A stretch of 64,000 nt of DNA, from the NCBI GenBank assembly GCA_045615885.1, contig JAZLFR010000051.1, forward strand, positions 29,597 to 93,596, given 5' to 3'. The translations under genes were made by a program, and so were the position numbers. Origin of the DNA: UBA1765 sp045615885. Lineage in GTDB: Bacteria > Fibrobacterota > Fibrobacteria > Fibrobacterales > Fibrobacteraceae. Shown piece by piece: positions 1-9,510 of the stretch (positions are counted from its first letter, which is position 1; each line of letters begins with the position of its first letter). The notes under the pieces are model-generated. The model did not search any database and had not been told where the DNA came from. It saw nothing but the letters and a program-made list of their open reading frames with translations.

Positions 1-1
1 A

Positions 2-1015
2 GCAAACGGCGAAGAATCCGATTTGGAACGCAGCTTGCGCCCAAACACCCTAGCCGAATTCACCGGCCAAGAAAGTATCAAGGAATCTTTGCAGATTGCA
101 ATCGAAGCGGCAAAGCACCGTAGCGAGCCTCTCGACCATTGCCTTTTTGCAGGTCCTCCAGGCCTTGGCAAAACGACCCTGTCGTCCATCATAGCTAAAG
201 AGATGGGAGTGCAGTTGCACATTACAAGCGGCCCGATTCTTGAAAAGGCAAGCGACCTTGCAGGCCTCTTGACAAGTCTTGAGCCAAACGACATTCTGTT
301 CATTGACGAAATCCACCGAATGAGCCGCGTAATCGAAGAATACCTTTACCCGGCCATGGAAGACTTCAGGCTTGACATCATGCTCGATTCCGGCCCTGCG
401 GCAAGAACGGTGAACCTGCCGCTTCGCCCGTTCACCCTTGTGGGCGCAACAACGCGAAGCGGCCTGCTCTCTAGCCCGATGCGCGACCGCTTTGGCTTGC
501 AATACCGCCTGGAACTTTACGAAGATGCAGAAATCCAAAAGATCCTGATGCGCAGCGCATTGATACTGAACGTAGGAATCACTGAAAGCGCAGCCGCAAT
601 GCTCAGTGCCCGCTGCCGCGGCACGCCACGCGTTGCAAACCGCGTACTTAGGCGCTGCCGCGATGTTGCCCAGGTGCGAGGCAACGGAACCATCGACGAT
701 GCCGTGGCCGAAAAGACATTGCAGATGCTAGGCATCGATGCCGATGGACTCGACCCAATGGACCGCAAAATTCTTGCAATCGTAATCGACAAATTCGACG
801 GAGGCCCCGTAGGGCTCGGCACCATCGGCGCAGCCCTTGGCGAAGAAGCCGACACCATCGAAGAAGTCTATGAACCATACCTCATTCGCAAGGGTCTGCT
901 TTCGCGCACCCCGCGAGGCCGCGTAGCAACATACAACGCCTACCGCAAGCTCGGTCGTGAACTTCCGAAAAACGCAAACACAAAATTCAATTTGCAGGCG
1001 GAACTGGATTTGTAG
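2..1015 (+). CDS. ruvB: Holliday junction DNA helicase RuvB (5' end outside window)
   Basis: ATP-driven motor of the RuvABC complex, which migrates Holliday junctions in the cytoplasm. The open frame runs off the left edge. The TTG at 23 is only an internal possibility, because the residues before the conserved LRP-LAEFTGQ block are also in frame. Visible in order: Walker A GPPGLGKTT, Walker B with FIDEIHR, the sensor/arginine-finger stretch around GATTRSGLLSSPMRDRFG, and a C-terminal winged helix with GGPVGL and TPRGRVAT. The C-terminus is complete and of usual length. It converges on the leftward gene 12 bases downstream. No truncation other than the window edge is seen. Confidence 0.97.
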   Translation, partial: ANGEESDLERSLRPNTLAEFTGQESIKESLQIAIEAAKHRSEPLDHCLFAGPPGLGKTTLSSIIAKEMGVQLHITSGPILEKASDLAGLLTSLEPNDILFIDEIHRMSRVIEEYLYPAMEDFRLDIMLDSGPAARTVNLPLRPFTLVGATTRSGLLSSPMRDRFGLQYRLELYEDAEIQKILMRSALILNVGITESAAAMLSARCRGTPRVANRVLRRCRDVAQVRGNGTIDDAVAEKTLQMLGIDADGLDPMDRKILAIVIDKFDGGPVGLGTIGAALGEEADTIEEVYEPYLIRKGLLSRTPRGRVATYNAYRKLGRELPKNANTKFNLQAELDL

Positions 1016-1027
1016 GCGGAATTTTTG

Positions 1028-2497
1028 TTACTGGAATTCCGGGGCTATCGTCATGATGAAATGAATGCCGTGCAAGCCATGAAATCCTAGCTGCAAACGG
1101 AAAAAATACATGTCGGGAGTGCGCACGCGAACTCCAAAGCCCCAGGAATTGCGGATGTTATTTTCTGCATTCCACTTGCCGTCTTCATCGGCAAACATTG
1201 CATATTCTATGAATGCAACGCCATCCACATAATAATCTACCGGCCAACGGTATTCCCAAGACATACTTAAAATCGCCGGAGAAAACCATACCGCATCATA
1301 GCCACGGAGTGGATACCTATCGCTCAACCTAGGATAGTTGATTAACGGCATTCCTCCTTTTTCCATTTCCCAAACTCGTTCACACCGCAACTGCAAAGCA
1401 ACGACTCTTCGTTCCAATATCCAGGACGGGATATTGGACGGAGTCCACATTTTCAATGTTTGGTCCAAAGAAAAATCCGCATATTCCAAACGTTTCTTTC
1501 TAGCCTCCCTCTTGGAAAATTGATACACTTTTTCTGTAGTTCCAAAATAGAAATAGCGTTGCAAAACCATTTGCAAAGAAACGAAATCATGATTTTTGTC
1601 GGAAGTCATCCATTCAAAATCTTCCGGAGTATCTTTATAATCATCAACAAAAGTATAGCCCAGTTTTACAAAAAACAGCAGCCCATCAGTCGGCACATAA
1701 GGGGATTCCGTATTGTTGTAGGAAAGCGTCAATTCTTCCTGAAAATATTTAAAGTCTTGATAAATTCCGCGTTCCTTTAATTTTTCGTGAAATTCTTCTT
1801 CAACAATATCTGATTGTTCATCAGGCAATCCCGTATGCCTTATTCTAAATCCCGAAAACAATTCTGCAGTCCAGTTCCTAATAGGCAACGGATGCGCAAC
1901 CGTAAAATTGAATTTCCATGCAGAATCTGCCTGTACATAGGCATCGCTAGTTCCCAACAGAACAAAGCCACCGTCTCGATCAAAGCTTCCGCTATGAGCA
2001 AATGCCAGATACGTATTTCCATCAAACATTCCTTTTTTGCTATACCGCAAACCATAATCCAAATCGCTATTGGCAAAAAGACTACCATACAAAACCAAAT
2101 AATCCTTATCAAACGCGATATCGGAATGGCGATACATGAAACCAACCATCGTGCTAGTGCCTGGTTTCAAATTCATCGTCGGGTAGAGGAAAATATTTCT
2201 CTTTTCCCCAAACGTCACAATGTCAACCCCTTTATCAATCACGCCATTGTCAAACGAATAGCGAAGCGGTTCCGAAAATGGAAAAACAACTGCAGAAAAC
2301 AACGGCTGAATAACATATTCAAAAGGAAGGGACGCAAGCCAGCGCACTGTGCTGGCTTGTTCGCTAGACTCACTAGCAACCGTTGAGTCTTGAACAACTT
2401 GCGTTGAATCCTCAGCAAACGCAATGCCTGCACGAGCCATTGGCAGCAAAGCCACCAACAGCAAAGCAAGCAAGAATGTCTGCCTAAGAGCCTTCAT
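1028..2497 (-). CDS. Omp85/BamA-like outer-membrane barrel protein without POTRA domains
   Basis: A 489-residue protein with a signal peptide of about 28 residues (basic start, hydrophobic core, cleavage near AFA-ED). The body is rich in alternating aromatic strands. A YPLRGYDAVWFSP stretch resembles the RGY barrel motif of Omp85 proteins, and the C-terminus (LGFHGLHGIHFIMTIAPEFQ) resembles the last barrel strands of surface-antigen D15 proteins. No POTRA repeats are seen between signal and barrel, so it is more like a small barrel-only member. Its ATG overlaps the TAA of the upstream spermidine-synthase-like gene by one base, so the two are probably translated together. The transported substrate is unknown. 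Confidence 0.72.
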   Translation of the reverse strand: MKALRQTFLLALLLVALLPMARAGIAFAEDSTQVVQDSTVASESSEQASTVRWLASLPFEYVIQPLFSAVVFPFSEPLRYSFDNGVIDKGVDIVTFGEKRNIFLYPTMNLKPGTSTMVGFMYRHSDIAFDKDYLVLYGSLFANSDLDYGLRYSKKGMFDGNTYLAFAHSGSFDRDGGFVLLGTSDAYVQADSAWKFNFTVAHPLPIRNWTAELFSGFRIRHTGLPDEQSDIVEEEFHEKLKERGIYQDFKYFQEELTLSYNNTESPYVPTDGLLFFVKLGYTFVDDYKDTPEDFEWMTSDKNHDFVSLQMVLQRYFYFGTTEKVYQFSKREARKKRLEYADFSLDQTLKMWTPSNIPSWILERRVVALQLRCERVWEMEKGGMPLINYPRLSDRYPLRGYDAVWFSPAILSMSWEYRWPVDYYVDGVAFIEYAMFADEDGKWNAENNIRNSWGFGVRVRTPDMYFFRLQLGFHGLHGIHFIMTIAPEFQ

Positions 2498-5439
2498 TAT
2501 TTTTTTGCCGTCGTCCTTCTAAGTTTCTGGATTTCACGTTCAATCAAGCGCTTTTCGACTGCGAAGAAATCTTCATGCTTCATTACAGCTTCCTTGTAAA
2601 TCAAGCTTGCAAGTTCCGGTTCGCCGGCAAGCAATGCAACAAGAATGCAGTTGCGCAAGAAGATCTGGTCCATGCCGCCCATTTCGTACTTGTCAAAGAA
2701 ATCTGCAACAAGGAGCGCACCGCGGGCATAATCCTTTGCACGGGCAGCTTCCATGATGCCAAACTCTTCAACAAAAGAAGCTGGCAGTCTGTTTGCATTG
2801 ACTAGTTCGCGCACCGCAGCATAAACCTTATTGGAATCGCGGAGTTCAAGCGGAACGGAACGTATGTAATCCAAGTATTCTTCACGGAACTTCTGGAAGC
2901 CAACGGATGCTTCGAGAGCAGCCATTGCAACGGAATCCACCGCAGCGGAATCGGCACAGGAATCTGCGGGGACGGAAACTTTTTCCCGGTCGGTAGCGTA
3001 GGCAAGCAAAGCCGTTGTTCTGAAGTCATCGTTAGAAGATTCCATCATCGCCTTCACCCTTGCTGGGCGGCGGAGTTCAAATTCCTCCGGACTAAGGAAT
3101 TCTTGCCAGCAGACCTCGCAAGAATCGAACATCTGCACAATGTGCGCTTCGGAATGTACAAAGCGCGCTTCTTCGGCGCGGTTGTCAACCATCGGCACAA
3201 AGATGCTGTTCGGTTCCACGCCTTCAAGGAGCGAAGACACCATCTTATTTGTGAAGAGGAAGTTTCTTTCACCAAAGAATTCTGGCTCACGGTGGATGCG
3301 TTCAAACTCCTTGATTAAAACGGAATCCGTGCTAAATCGGCCAATACCCTTTTGATATACAGGTTCATCGCTTGCAATCATGATGATGTCCGGTTCGTCG
3401 GTTGATTTGTAGAGCGATACATACGGGAATGTTTTGTCGAGAGCCTTCAAGATGTTGAGGAACATGAGGTCATTGAATTCATAAGTCTGGATCCACTGCA
3501 CCCAGAGGGCACCAGGCTTCATGTAACGGCGCATCTTTGCGTAGAATTCATGGGCAAAGAGGCCAGCAACGCCACTTACCCACGGATTCGACGGCACGCT
3601 GATAATCATGTCGTACTGGCGACGGTTCGTATGGAAGAAGGTCGTTGCGTCGTCAATGAATATATGGATGCGCGGGTCATCGTAGCCACGGTTGTTCCAC
3701 GGGTAGAATCCCTTTGCCAAATCCATCATCGCTTCTTCAATTTCAACGCAGTCAAAATCCTTGAGGAGCGGGTCAGCAAGCAAATAGTGAGCGCCCATGC
3801 CACTGCCGAAGCCGACCATCGCCGCGTCATACGGTTCCGTTTTTACAGCCATCGGCATGAATGCAGTCGCGGCCTGCGTAAGTTCATCGCTACCGATCGG
3901 AGCTTCACGGTCTTTGCTCATGCTGGCATCAGCCTTGCCATTGGTCTTTACATAGTAATGCACTGGCGATTCGTGGAAGCTGATTGTTGCAGTCTTGCCA
4001 TCAATCACGCGAATTTTTTCGTCTGGATGCAAGTTCTTGTAAGCTCGGAACGCACCGGAGGTGATGAGCGACGGGTCAAACTTTACGAACAGGCACGGGA
4101 GTACCATGACAGCAGCAACGACATAGAACATTACATTGTAGCGGAACTTTTTGCGATACACGGCAAGAAGAATGAAACCGATTGCAAAGTCAAGCAGGGC
4201 GGCAAGAACAAGGGCGCCCTTGAGCTGCAAAAGCGGGAGAAGCAAAAGGCCGCCTCCAGCGGAACCGATAATGGAACCGAGCGTATTCCAGCCATAGACC
4301 TTGCCAATCGGCGCTTCGCTCTTGAAGGCGCGCGTAAGAATCAAGGTGATAAGCGGGAGCGTCATGCCGGCAAAGAAGCTGGTCGGGACCATCCACAAAA
4401 GGCTAAGCGTATATTTGAACAAGCTCCAGCAAACATAACCGTCAACGGTCGGGTTAAAGATCTGGTTGGCTTCGTTCATCATCATCCAGAACGGTTCATG
4501 GAAGTATAAAGTGCACAGGGCAAAGAATGCCATGAAAATCTGGGCAAGCGAAAGAACGACAAGGGAATCCTTCTTGATCAACTTTCCGCTGACCGCACTG
4601 CCCAAGGCAAGGCCCAAGATGAATGCCGAAAGCATCTGGTCAAAGCTGTGGCTGGAAGAACCCATCAAAAGGCTGAGCAAACGAGTCCAGACAATTTCAT
4701 AGACAAACGAGGTCAAGCCGGTAATGGCAGCAATCCAGAGCCAAACAGATTTCTTTGGCATGGGCAACTTGTGTTCTGCTGCATAGTCTTCGTTTTTCGG
4801 TTCTTCGTTCGGTTCCACGGCAGCGACTGGCGATGTGAACATTCCAATAAAGCCAAACACCGCTGCAAGCAAAAAGTTGAGAGAGCCAGCCACGCAAAGC
4901 GTTGCATGGTTACCGACAACAGGGATTAACAAATAGCTTGTTGCCAAAATGCCGATTGCTGAGCCCAGGCTGTTCGTAAAATAGAGAATCGGGAGCGAAA
5001 CTTCGGCACCGCTCTTGCGCATGAGACCAGCCGCAATGAACGGGAACGTCATGCCGACGGCGACCGCTATAGGGAGAGTCGAAGCCGTAGCAAGAATGAC
5101 CTTTGCAATTTCTGCGCCAGTAGAAGACAAGCCAGCGGTAAACTCGGAATTATAAAAGAATCCGGTAAGAGCGTTATACAAGGGATGGTAGGCAAAGCCT
5201 CCGATACCGATTGCAAGTTCCACGGCGGCATAGCCGAGCAGCGGGCGGCGCGTTTTGGTAACGAGCTTGCCGGCGACAAAGCTACCGATAGCAAGGCCGC
5301 CCATGTAAATGCAGAGCGTAAGCACCTGCCCGTAACTGGAATGCCCAAGAAAAAGCTTAAGGTAACGAGCCCAGGAACCTTCGTAAATGAGCCCCGCAAA
5401 ACCAGAAACCGCAAAAAGGAAGTATATGAGAATGTTCAT
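2497..5439 (-). CDS. Membrane-bound spermidine-synthase-like protein (fused transporter-like and SpeE-like domains)
   Basis: A protein of 980 residues in three parts. Residues 1-220 and about 230-470 are two related sets of transmembrane helices, each starting with a GFAGLIYE / GLTSFVYEIVWTR-type signature typical of integral-membrane SpeE homologues. Residues about 480-720 form a SpeE-like Rossmann fold with a GFGSGMGAHYLL nucleotide loop, a following acidic CVEIEEA and a DMIISVPSNPW segment. The C-terminal 250 residues are helical and soluble. Start chosen at ATG 5439, because the longer frame begins with TTG and places charged residues before the first helix. Polyamine synthesis is not shown; many relatives have no known substrate. 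Probably co-transcribed with the barrel gene that follows. Confidence 0.8.
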   Translation of the reverse strand: MNILIYFLFAVSGFAGLIYEGSWARYLKLFLGHSSYGQVLTLCIYMGGLAIGSFVAGKLVTKTRRPLLGYAAVELAIGIGGFAYHPLYNALTGFFYNSEFTAGLSSTGAEIAKVILATASTLPIAVAVGMTFPFIAAGLMRKSGAEVSLPILYFTNSLGSAIGILATSYLLIPVVGNHATLCVAGSLNFLLAAVFGFIGMFTSPVAAVEPNEEPKNEDYAAEHKLPMPKKSVWLWIAAITGLTSFVYEIVWTRLLSLLMGSSSHSFDQMLSAFILGLALGSAVSGKLIKKDSLVVLSLAQIFMAFFALCTLYFHEPFWMMMNEANQIFNPTVDGYVCWSLFKYTLSLLWMVPTSFFAGMTLPLITLILTRAFKSEAPIGKVYGWNTLGSIIGSAGGGLLLLPLLQLKGALVLAALLDFAIGFILLAVYRKKFRYNVMFYVVAAVMVLPCLFVKFDPSLITSGAFRAYKNLHPDEKIRVIDGKTATISFHESPVHYYVKTNGKADASMSKDREAPIGSDELTQAATAFMPMAVKTEPYDAAMVGFGSGMGAHYLLADPLLKDFDCVEIEEAMMDLAKGFYPWNNRGYDDPRIHIFIDDATTFFHTNRRQYDMIISVPSNPWVSGVAGLFAHEFYAKMRRYMKPGALWVQWIQTYEFNDLMFLNILKALDKTFPYVSLYKSTDEPDIIMIASDEPVYQKGIGRFSTDSVLIKEFERIHREPEFFGERNFLFTNKMVSSLLEGVEPNSIFVPMVDNRAEEARFVHSEAHIVQMFDSCEVCWQEFLSPEEFELRRPARVKAMMESSNDDFRTTALLAYATDREKVSVPADSCADSAAVDSVAMAALEASVGFQKFREEYLDYIRSVPLELRDSNKVYAAVRELVNANRLPASFVEEFGIMEAARAKDYARGALLVADFFDKYEMGGMDQIFLRNCILVALLAGEPELASLIYKEAVMKHEDFFAVEKRLIEREIQKLRRTTAKK

Positions 5440-5464
5440 AAGGTAGAAGTTAGAAAAAGAGTAC

Positions 5465-5493
5465 AAAAAAATCCGGCGGTGAGCCGCCGGATT
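5465..5493 (-). terminator. Intrinsic terminator of the esterase gene
   Basis: Ten-base perfect stem (AATCCGGCGG pairing with CCGCCGGATT, four-base loop), followed on the minus strand by six T residues. It lies 25 bases past the esterase stop codon and just before the ATG of the next leftward gene, so the two genes are separate units unless readthrough occurs. Confidence 0.85.
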
Positions 5494-5517
5494 ACGATTA
5501 TAGAGAGAGAAAACGAA

Positions 5518-7035
5518 TTACCTTACTTGCTGCATCTTGCTGAAGCCAAACTTATTGCGAACCAAGTAAACACCCTTGTCGAGATTCATGGCATTCAGCT
5601 GCAACTTGATTTCAGCAAAACTGCTTGCATTAAAAGAACCAACCAATGCACCGCTAATGCTATACACCTTGTAGTTCTGCATTGCACCATGTTTGAATTT
5701 TGCAGTTACAAATGTCGGCTCCTTTTCCACTTCGCTAGCATCAATCTTCATAAGCTTGATGTTGTCAAAGAACACATTCACATCGCTCAGGCCAACATTG
5801 AATGAAACTCGGCCATTTTTATCGGTTGTTTCACCCATGGTAAACGAGACCTCGTAAGTTTTCTTTTCTGTGTCGACTTCGATTTTCTTTGTTGACGGCA
5901 AGTAACTGGTCCATGGTTCATCATCCATTTCTACATTCACTTCTATTTCACGTGCTGCCGCGGCGTGAGCATCAAAGACCAATTTGTAGGAAGTGCCTTT
6001 TTCAAAATGAAGCCCTTTCTGAATCATCTGGATCTGGTAAGCATAATCAGCGGCGGCCTTTGAGATAGCCACTTCAGCCTCGCCTTCAGTAAGTTGCAAT
6101 TTTGCTTCGCCACTCCATGTATTCAAGCTCCAGCCAACAAGTTTCAAAGAGTCTCCAAACGCACTATTGAAAATTGTATCACGGTCTGCAGGAACCTCTA
6201 TCGGCTTGGAAACGCCGTTCAGGGAATACTTGCTGACAAACTCCCAAATATTGTCCGTAGTGTTGTAGCCAGCGTCATTGGAATGCCAATGCCCCTTGCC
6301 AGGAATCTTGTTCAAAACGACTTCAACATCGCCAGCACAGTTTTTCCAGGTGTAGCGCGTTGCAGTACCGACCTTGGATTCCACAGGCTTGGAATCGCAC
6401 TGGTTGAAGGCAGCCCAATGTTCCATCACATAGTAGGCGCCCATCTGGTGCTGGTACATGCCATTGAAAGTCCCCGTCCATTCTTCATAGTGCACAACAT
6501 CGTCTGCATCGCCATTGGTATGCATGATTGGAATGTTTCGGGAAGCCTTGAACGAGAAGCTCTGAGCATCGATCGGGTAACCAGAAACAGGTGCAAATGC
6601 GGCAATTTTATCAGCCAAATGCGTTGCCGTAAAATGGGTAAACATGCCACCCATGCTAAAGCCAGAAAGATAGACGCGGGAAAGGTCAATTTTATAGCGC
6701 TTGTACATTTCGTCGATGATGTTCTTGATCAAGCCCTCGTCACCGGCACCGCCCAAGTCCCAGGCATTGCCATTGCCGTGCGGGTAAACGACAACAAAGC
6801 CTTCCTTGTCGGCCTTGTCTTCCCAATTCGCCATGCCTGCCTGGTATTCTGGATCCTGGCCCATGCCATGGCAAGAAATCATCAAGGGCTTGCCCGCTTC
6901 AAGGCCAGCCGGTGCATACACATAGATTTCGCGGCCACCCAGCTGTTCCGATTTAGCTCGAATGGCGGCATCTGCGCTCACAGCAAGGCTAGCAGCTGTA
7001 CAAAAAAGCATCATTTTACTAAAAATACGATTCAT
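5518..7035 (-). CDS. Exported PHB-depolymerase-type esterase with a carbohydrate-binding module and sorting tail
   Basis: A protein of 505 residues. A signal peptide ends near residue 23 (SADA-AIRA). Residues 30-280 are an alpha/beta-hydrolase of the polyhydroxybutyrate-depolymerase/feruloyl-esterase type: oxyanion region SCHGMG, nucleophile Ser127 in GFSMGG, likely acid Asp176-179 in NGDADD, and His249 in GKGHWHSN. Residues about 300-440 look like a beta-sandwich binding module of the CBM4/9 type (VFFDNIKLMK at its end). The last 55 residues (YKVYSISGALVG, then GVYLVRN and a basic end) resemble a type IX secretion C-terminal domain. The start at ATG 7035 has an AAGGAG ribosome site. A plant cell-wall ester is the likely substrate, by inference. 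Confidence 0.85.
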   Translation of the reverse strand: MNRIFSKMMLFCTAASLAVSADAAIRAKSEQLGGREIYVYAPAGLEAGKPLMISCHGMGQDPEYQAGMANWEDKADKEGFVVVYPHGNGNAWDLGGAGDEGLIKNIIDEMYKRYKIDLSRVYLSGFSMGGMFTHFTATHLADKIAAFAPVSGYPIDAQSFSFKASRNIPIMHTNGDADDVVHYEEWTGTFNGMYQHQMGAYYVMEHWAAFNQCDSKPVESKVGTATRYTWKNCAGDVEVVLNKIPGKGHWHSNDAGYNTTDNIWEFVSKYSLNGVSKPIEVPADRDTIFNSAFGDSLKLVGWSLNTWSGEAKLQLTEGEAEVAISKAAADYAYQIQMIQKGLHFEKGTSYKLVFDAHAAAAREIEVNVEMDDEPWTSYLPSTKKIEVDTEKKTYEVSFTMGETTDKNGRVSFNVGLSDVNVFFDNIKLMKIDASEVEKEPTFVTAKFKHGAMQNYKVYSISGALVGSFNASSFAEIKLQLNAMNLDKGVYLVRNKFGFSKMQQVR

Positions 7036-7154
7036 TTCGTTCTCCTTGATCGACTCAAATCTACCCATTCGAAGCAGCACAAAACACCCTTCAAATTCAA
7101 CTTCCCATTGATAAATCGTCTATGGCAATTTCGCTAAAAAACTAAATTGTGTGC

Positions 7155-9509
7155 ATGTTCTCTTTAATTGCAAGAATGCTTCGTGAAATCAGCTGTCACC
7201 ACAGACTGGTATTTTTGATTGCAGCCCTGATTTCCATTCTTTGCATTTACCCAGCAACACATTTGCGCTGGGAATTGCAACTGGCAGACATGCTAGAATC
7301 CCCGCAGAAGCAAACAAGCAAGAACATCGACGAAGCAAGCCTTTTGACTATCATTCTCGAAGGCAATGATTCGGCAGAAAACAGACTCGTAGCAACAAAA
7401 ATCGCAAAGCATCTTGAAAAGCAGCCTTCCGTACAAATGGTAAGTCACGAAATAGACATTCCGTTCTACGAAAAAAATGGTCTGCTATTTTTGCCAAGTT
7501 CCGAACTGAACAAAATTTACGAAAAGCTTGTAACGGCCAAAGAAAAAGCGATCAACGCACAAAACCCTTTGATAGTCCAACTGGAAGATCAGCCCGAAAA
7601 ATTGGATTTCAAAACTGATGATTTTGAAGCCCGCTACAAGGGCAAATTGAAGGATTTGTTTCAAAGCCACGATGGAACAGTGCGCGTTCTGGAGGTATTC
7701 CCGGCCAACCAGATTTCTTCGCTCGATTCCGCCCGCAAATTTCTATCACTCGTAAAAGAGACCATACAGCCTATAGTCCCAGCATCCATCAATGTAGAAT
7801 ATACAGGCAAAGTGCAAAAAATCGTAGACACCGGGCGGGAACTTCTGCCAAAGGCGAAACAAGCCGGCTGGGTCATGGCCGGGCTATTCGTCATACTGCT
7901 TTTTCTTTCGTTCCTCAGGCACCCGCAGCTTATTTTACCGGCAGGTATGCCTATCGGACTTTCCATCTACTGGACATTGGGCATAGCCTACCTTCTGTAT
8001 GGCAGAATGTGCCTGTTTTCCATGTTCATCGTATTCCTGCTCCCCGGTCTTGCTGCACAGCACGTAACCCATATTTTTAGACGTTATTCCGAAGAACGCA
8101 TGAAGGGTCTGAACCCAGCACTCAGCCTTGAAAGTGCCTTGCTCGGCATAGGCCCGGTTGCCGCAGTTTCTTCAGCAGTATTTGCAATCATCTTCATTTC
8201 ACTTCTATTCTTGCCACTCAAGGGAGCCCATGAACTCGCAGTCCTGGGTAGCATCGGGGCCGTGCTCAATTACATTTTGTGTGGAGCGCTGACACCTGCA
8301 ATACTTAGGATTCTTCAAAAGAGAAGGCCGTTCCATGTTCTTGGAGCAACCCATGCGGAGCGCATCGCAATCAAGCCAATCACTCCTTTCCGCTACACAA
8401 ACATATTCTCACTACTCCTCGTCGTACTGACGCTTGCTCTTGCCTTCCAGGGGCTGGTTCCAAAGTTCAACTACAACTTTTCTGAAACGGAACTATCCAA
8501 AAGTACCAAGGCAGATTCCCTGCTAGCGACAACCGGATTAAACTTCAACGAACCTGTCGTGATCAATTTTCCGAATCAGGAAACTCTCGAAAAATATATT
8601 GAGCGTTACAACACCGGCGTCCAAAATGGTTCGTACAATACCATTGAACGCATCTACACGCTAAACAACCTTTTGCCAACAAACCAGCGCTACAAGCTGC
8701 AGATTATCAAAAACATTCAGGAAGAATTGGAATCCCCTGTCTTTGCGGATTTGCACGGTTCCGATTCCATTGCAATAGGCTTCTTGAAGGAACACACGGA
8801 AATTTCTGAAATCACGGCAGAACAACTGCCAGAATCTTCACAAAAATTGTTGCGTGCCCAGCAAAGAAACAATATCTTTGCAACCATCATTCCCGCAAAG
8901 TCAGCAGAGAACGGGCTTGATTGCCGCAGGCTCGCCCGCGACATAAAAAAGCTAGACGACGGCAACAACTACCAGACATTTGGCATGGCCATGGTGCGTG
9001 CAGAAATCCTTGACAATATCTTACGGCATTTGCACAAATCAATCATCTTCTGCAGTATCGCCATCTTCATCATTTTGATAATGCTCTTTGGAAAAATCGG
9101 CCACGCTCTATTTGTGATATTGCCTTCGGCAACATCCTTCATCTGGTTGTTCTCCATTCTTTCAATGGCAAATGTCCAGATGAACTTTTACAGCGTACTT
9201 GCACTACCCATTCTCGTTGGATTATCCATCGATGGTTCCGTGCATTTCTGGAACCACTACCTTTCCAAGCAGAGCGGCAGCGCCATCGACATTTTGCGTC
9301 ACTACGGCAAAAGCATTTTCTTATCGCAAGTGGCTGCTCTTATCGGTATTTTCAGTTTGCTTTTTTCAAGCCACCCAGGGCTTCGCAGCATCGGTCAAAT
9401 ATCGCTTCTTGGCATAGTGCTGATCACTTTTGCGAACTTCTTTATTTTTCCGCTTTCGGCAGCAGCACTCGATGCATACCGCCTAAAAAAATCCAACGAA
9501 AAGGAATAA
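7155..9509 (+). CDS. RND-superfamily (MMPL/Patched-like) exporter
   Basis: A protein of about 784 residues with the two-fold repeat of RND exporters: one helix near the N-terminus, a large extracytoplasmic loop, five or more helices near residues 235-400, a second loop, and a last helix group from about 630. The second half contains a LPILVGLSIDGSVHFWNHY segment, typical of the MMPL subgroup that moves lipids or hydrophobic compounds. Either GTG 7149 or ATG 7155 can start it; ATG is chosen, and no strong ribosome site is visible for either. Only one base separates its stop from the aminotransferase ATG, so the two are co-transcribed. The substrate is unknown. Confidence 0.82.
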   Translation: MFSLIARMLREISCHHRLVFLIAALISILCIYPATHLRWELQLADMLESPQKQTSKNIDEASLLTIILEGNDSAENRLVATKIAKHLEKQPSVQMVSHEIDIPFYEKNGLLFLPSSELNKIYEKLVTAKEKAINAQNPLIVQLEDQPEKLDFKTDDFEARYKGKLKDLFQSHDGTVRVLEVFPANQISSLDSARKFLSLVKETIQPIVPASINVEYTGKVQKIVDTGRELLPKAKQAGWVMAGLFVILLFLSFLRHPQLILPAGMPIGLSIYWTLGIAYLLYGRMCLFSMFIVFLLPGLAAQHVTHIFRRYSEERMKGLNPALSLESALLGIGPVAAVSSAVFAIIFISLLFLPLKGAHELAVLGSIGAVLNYILCGALTPAILRILQKRRPFHVLGATHAERIAIKPITPFRYTNIFSLLLVVLTLALAFQGLVPKFNYNFSETELSKSTKADSLLATTGLNFNEPVVINFPNQETLEKYIERYNTGVQNGSYNTIERIYTLNNLLPTNQRYKLQIIKNIQEELESPVFADLHGSDSIAIGFLKEHTEISEITAEQLPESSQKLLRAQQRNNIFATIIPAKSAENGLDCRRLARDIKKLDDGNNYQTFGMAMVRAEILDNILRHLHKSIIFCSIAIFIILIMLFGKIGHALFVILPSATSFIWLFSILSMANVQMNFYSVLALPILVGLSIDGSVHFWNHYLSKQSGSAIDILRHYGKSIFLSQVAALIGIFSLLFSSHPGLRSIGQISLLGIVLITFANFFIFPLSAAALDAYRLKKSNEKE

Positions 9510-9510
9510 C

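Noticed and set aside
3550..4509. 319-codon open frame on the + strand inside the SpeE-like gene
   Set aside because: Antisense shadow; the minus-strand gene has clear SpeE and membrane signatures.
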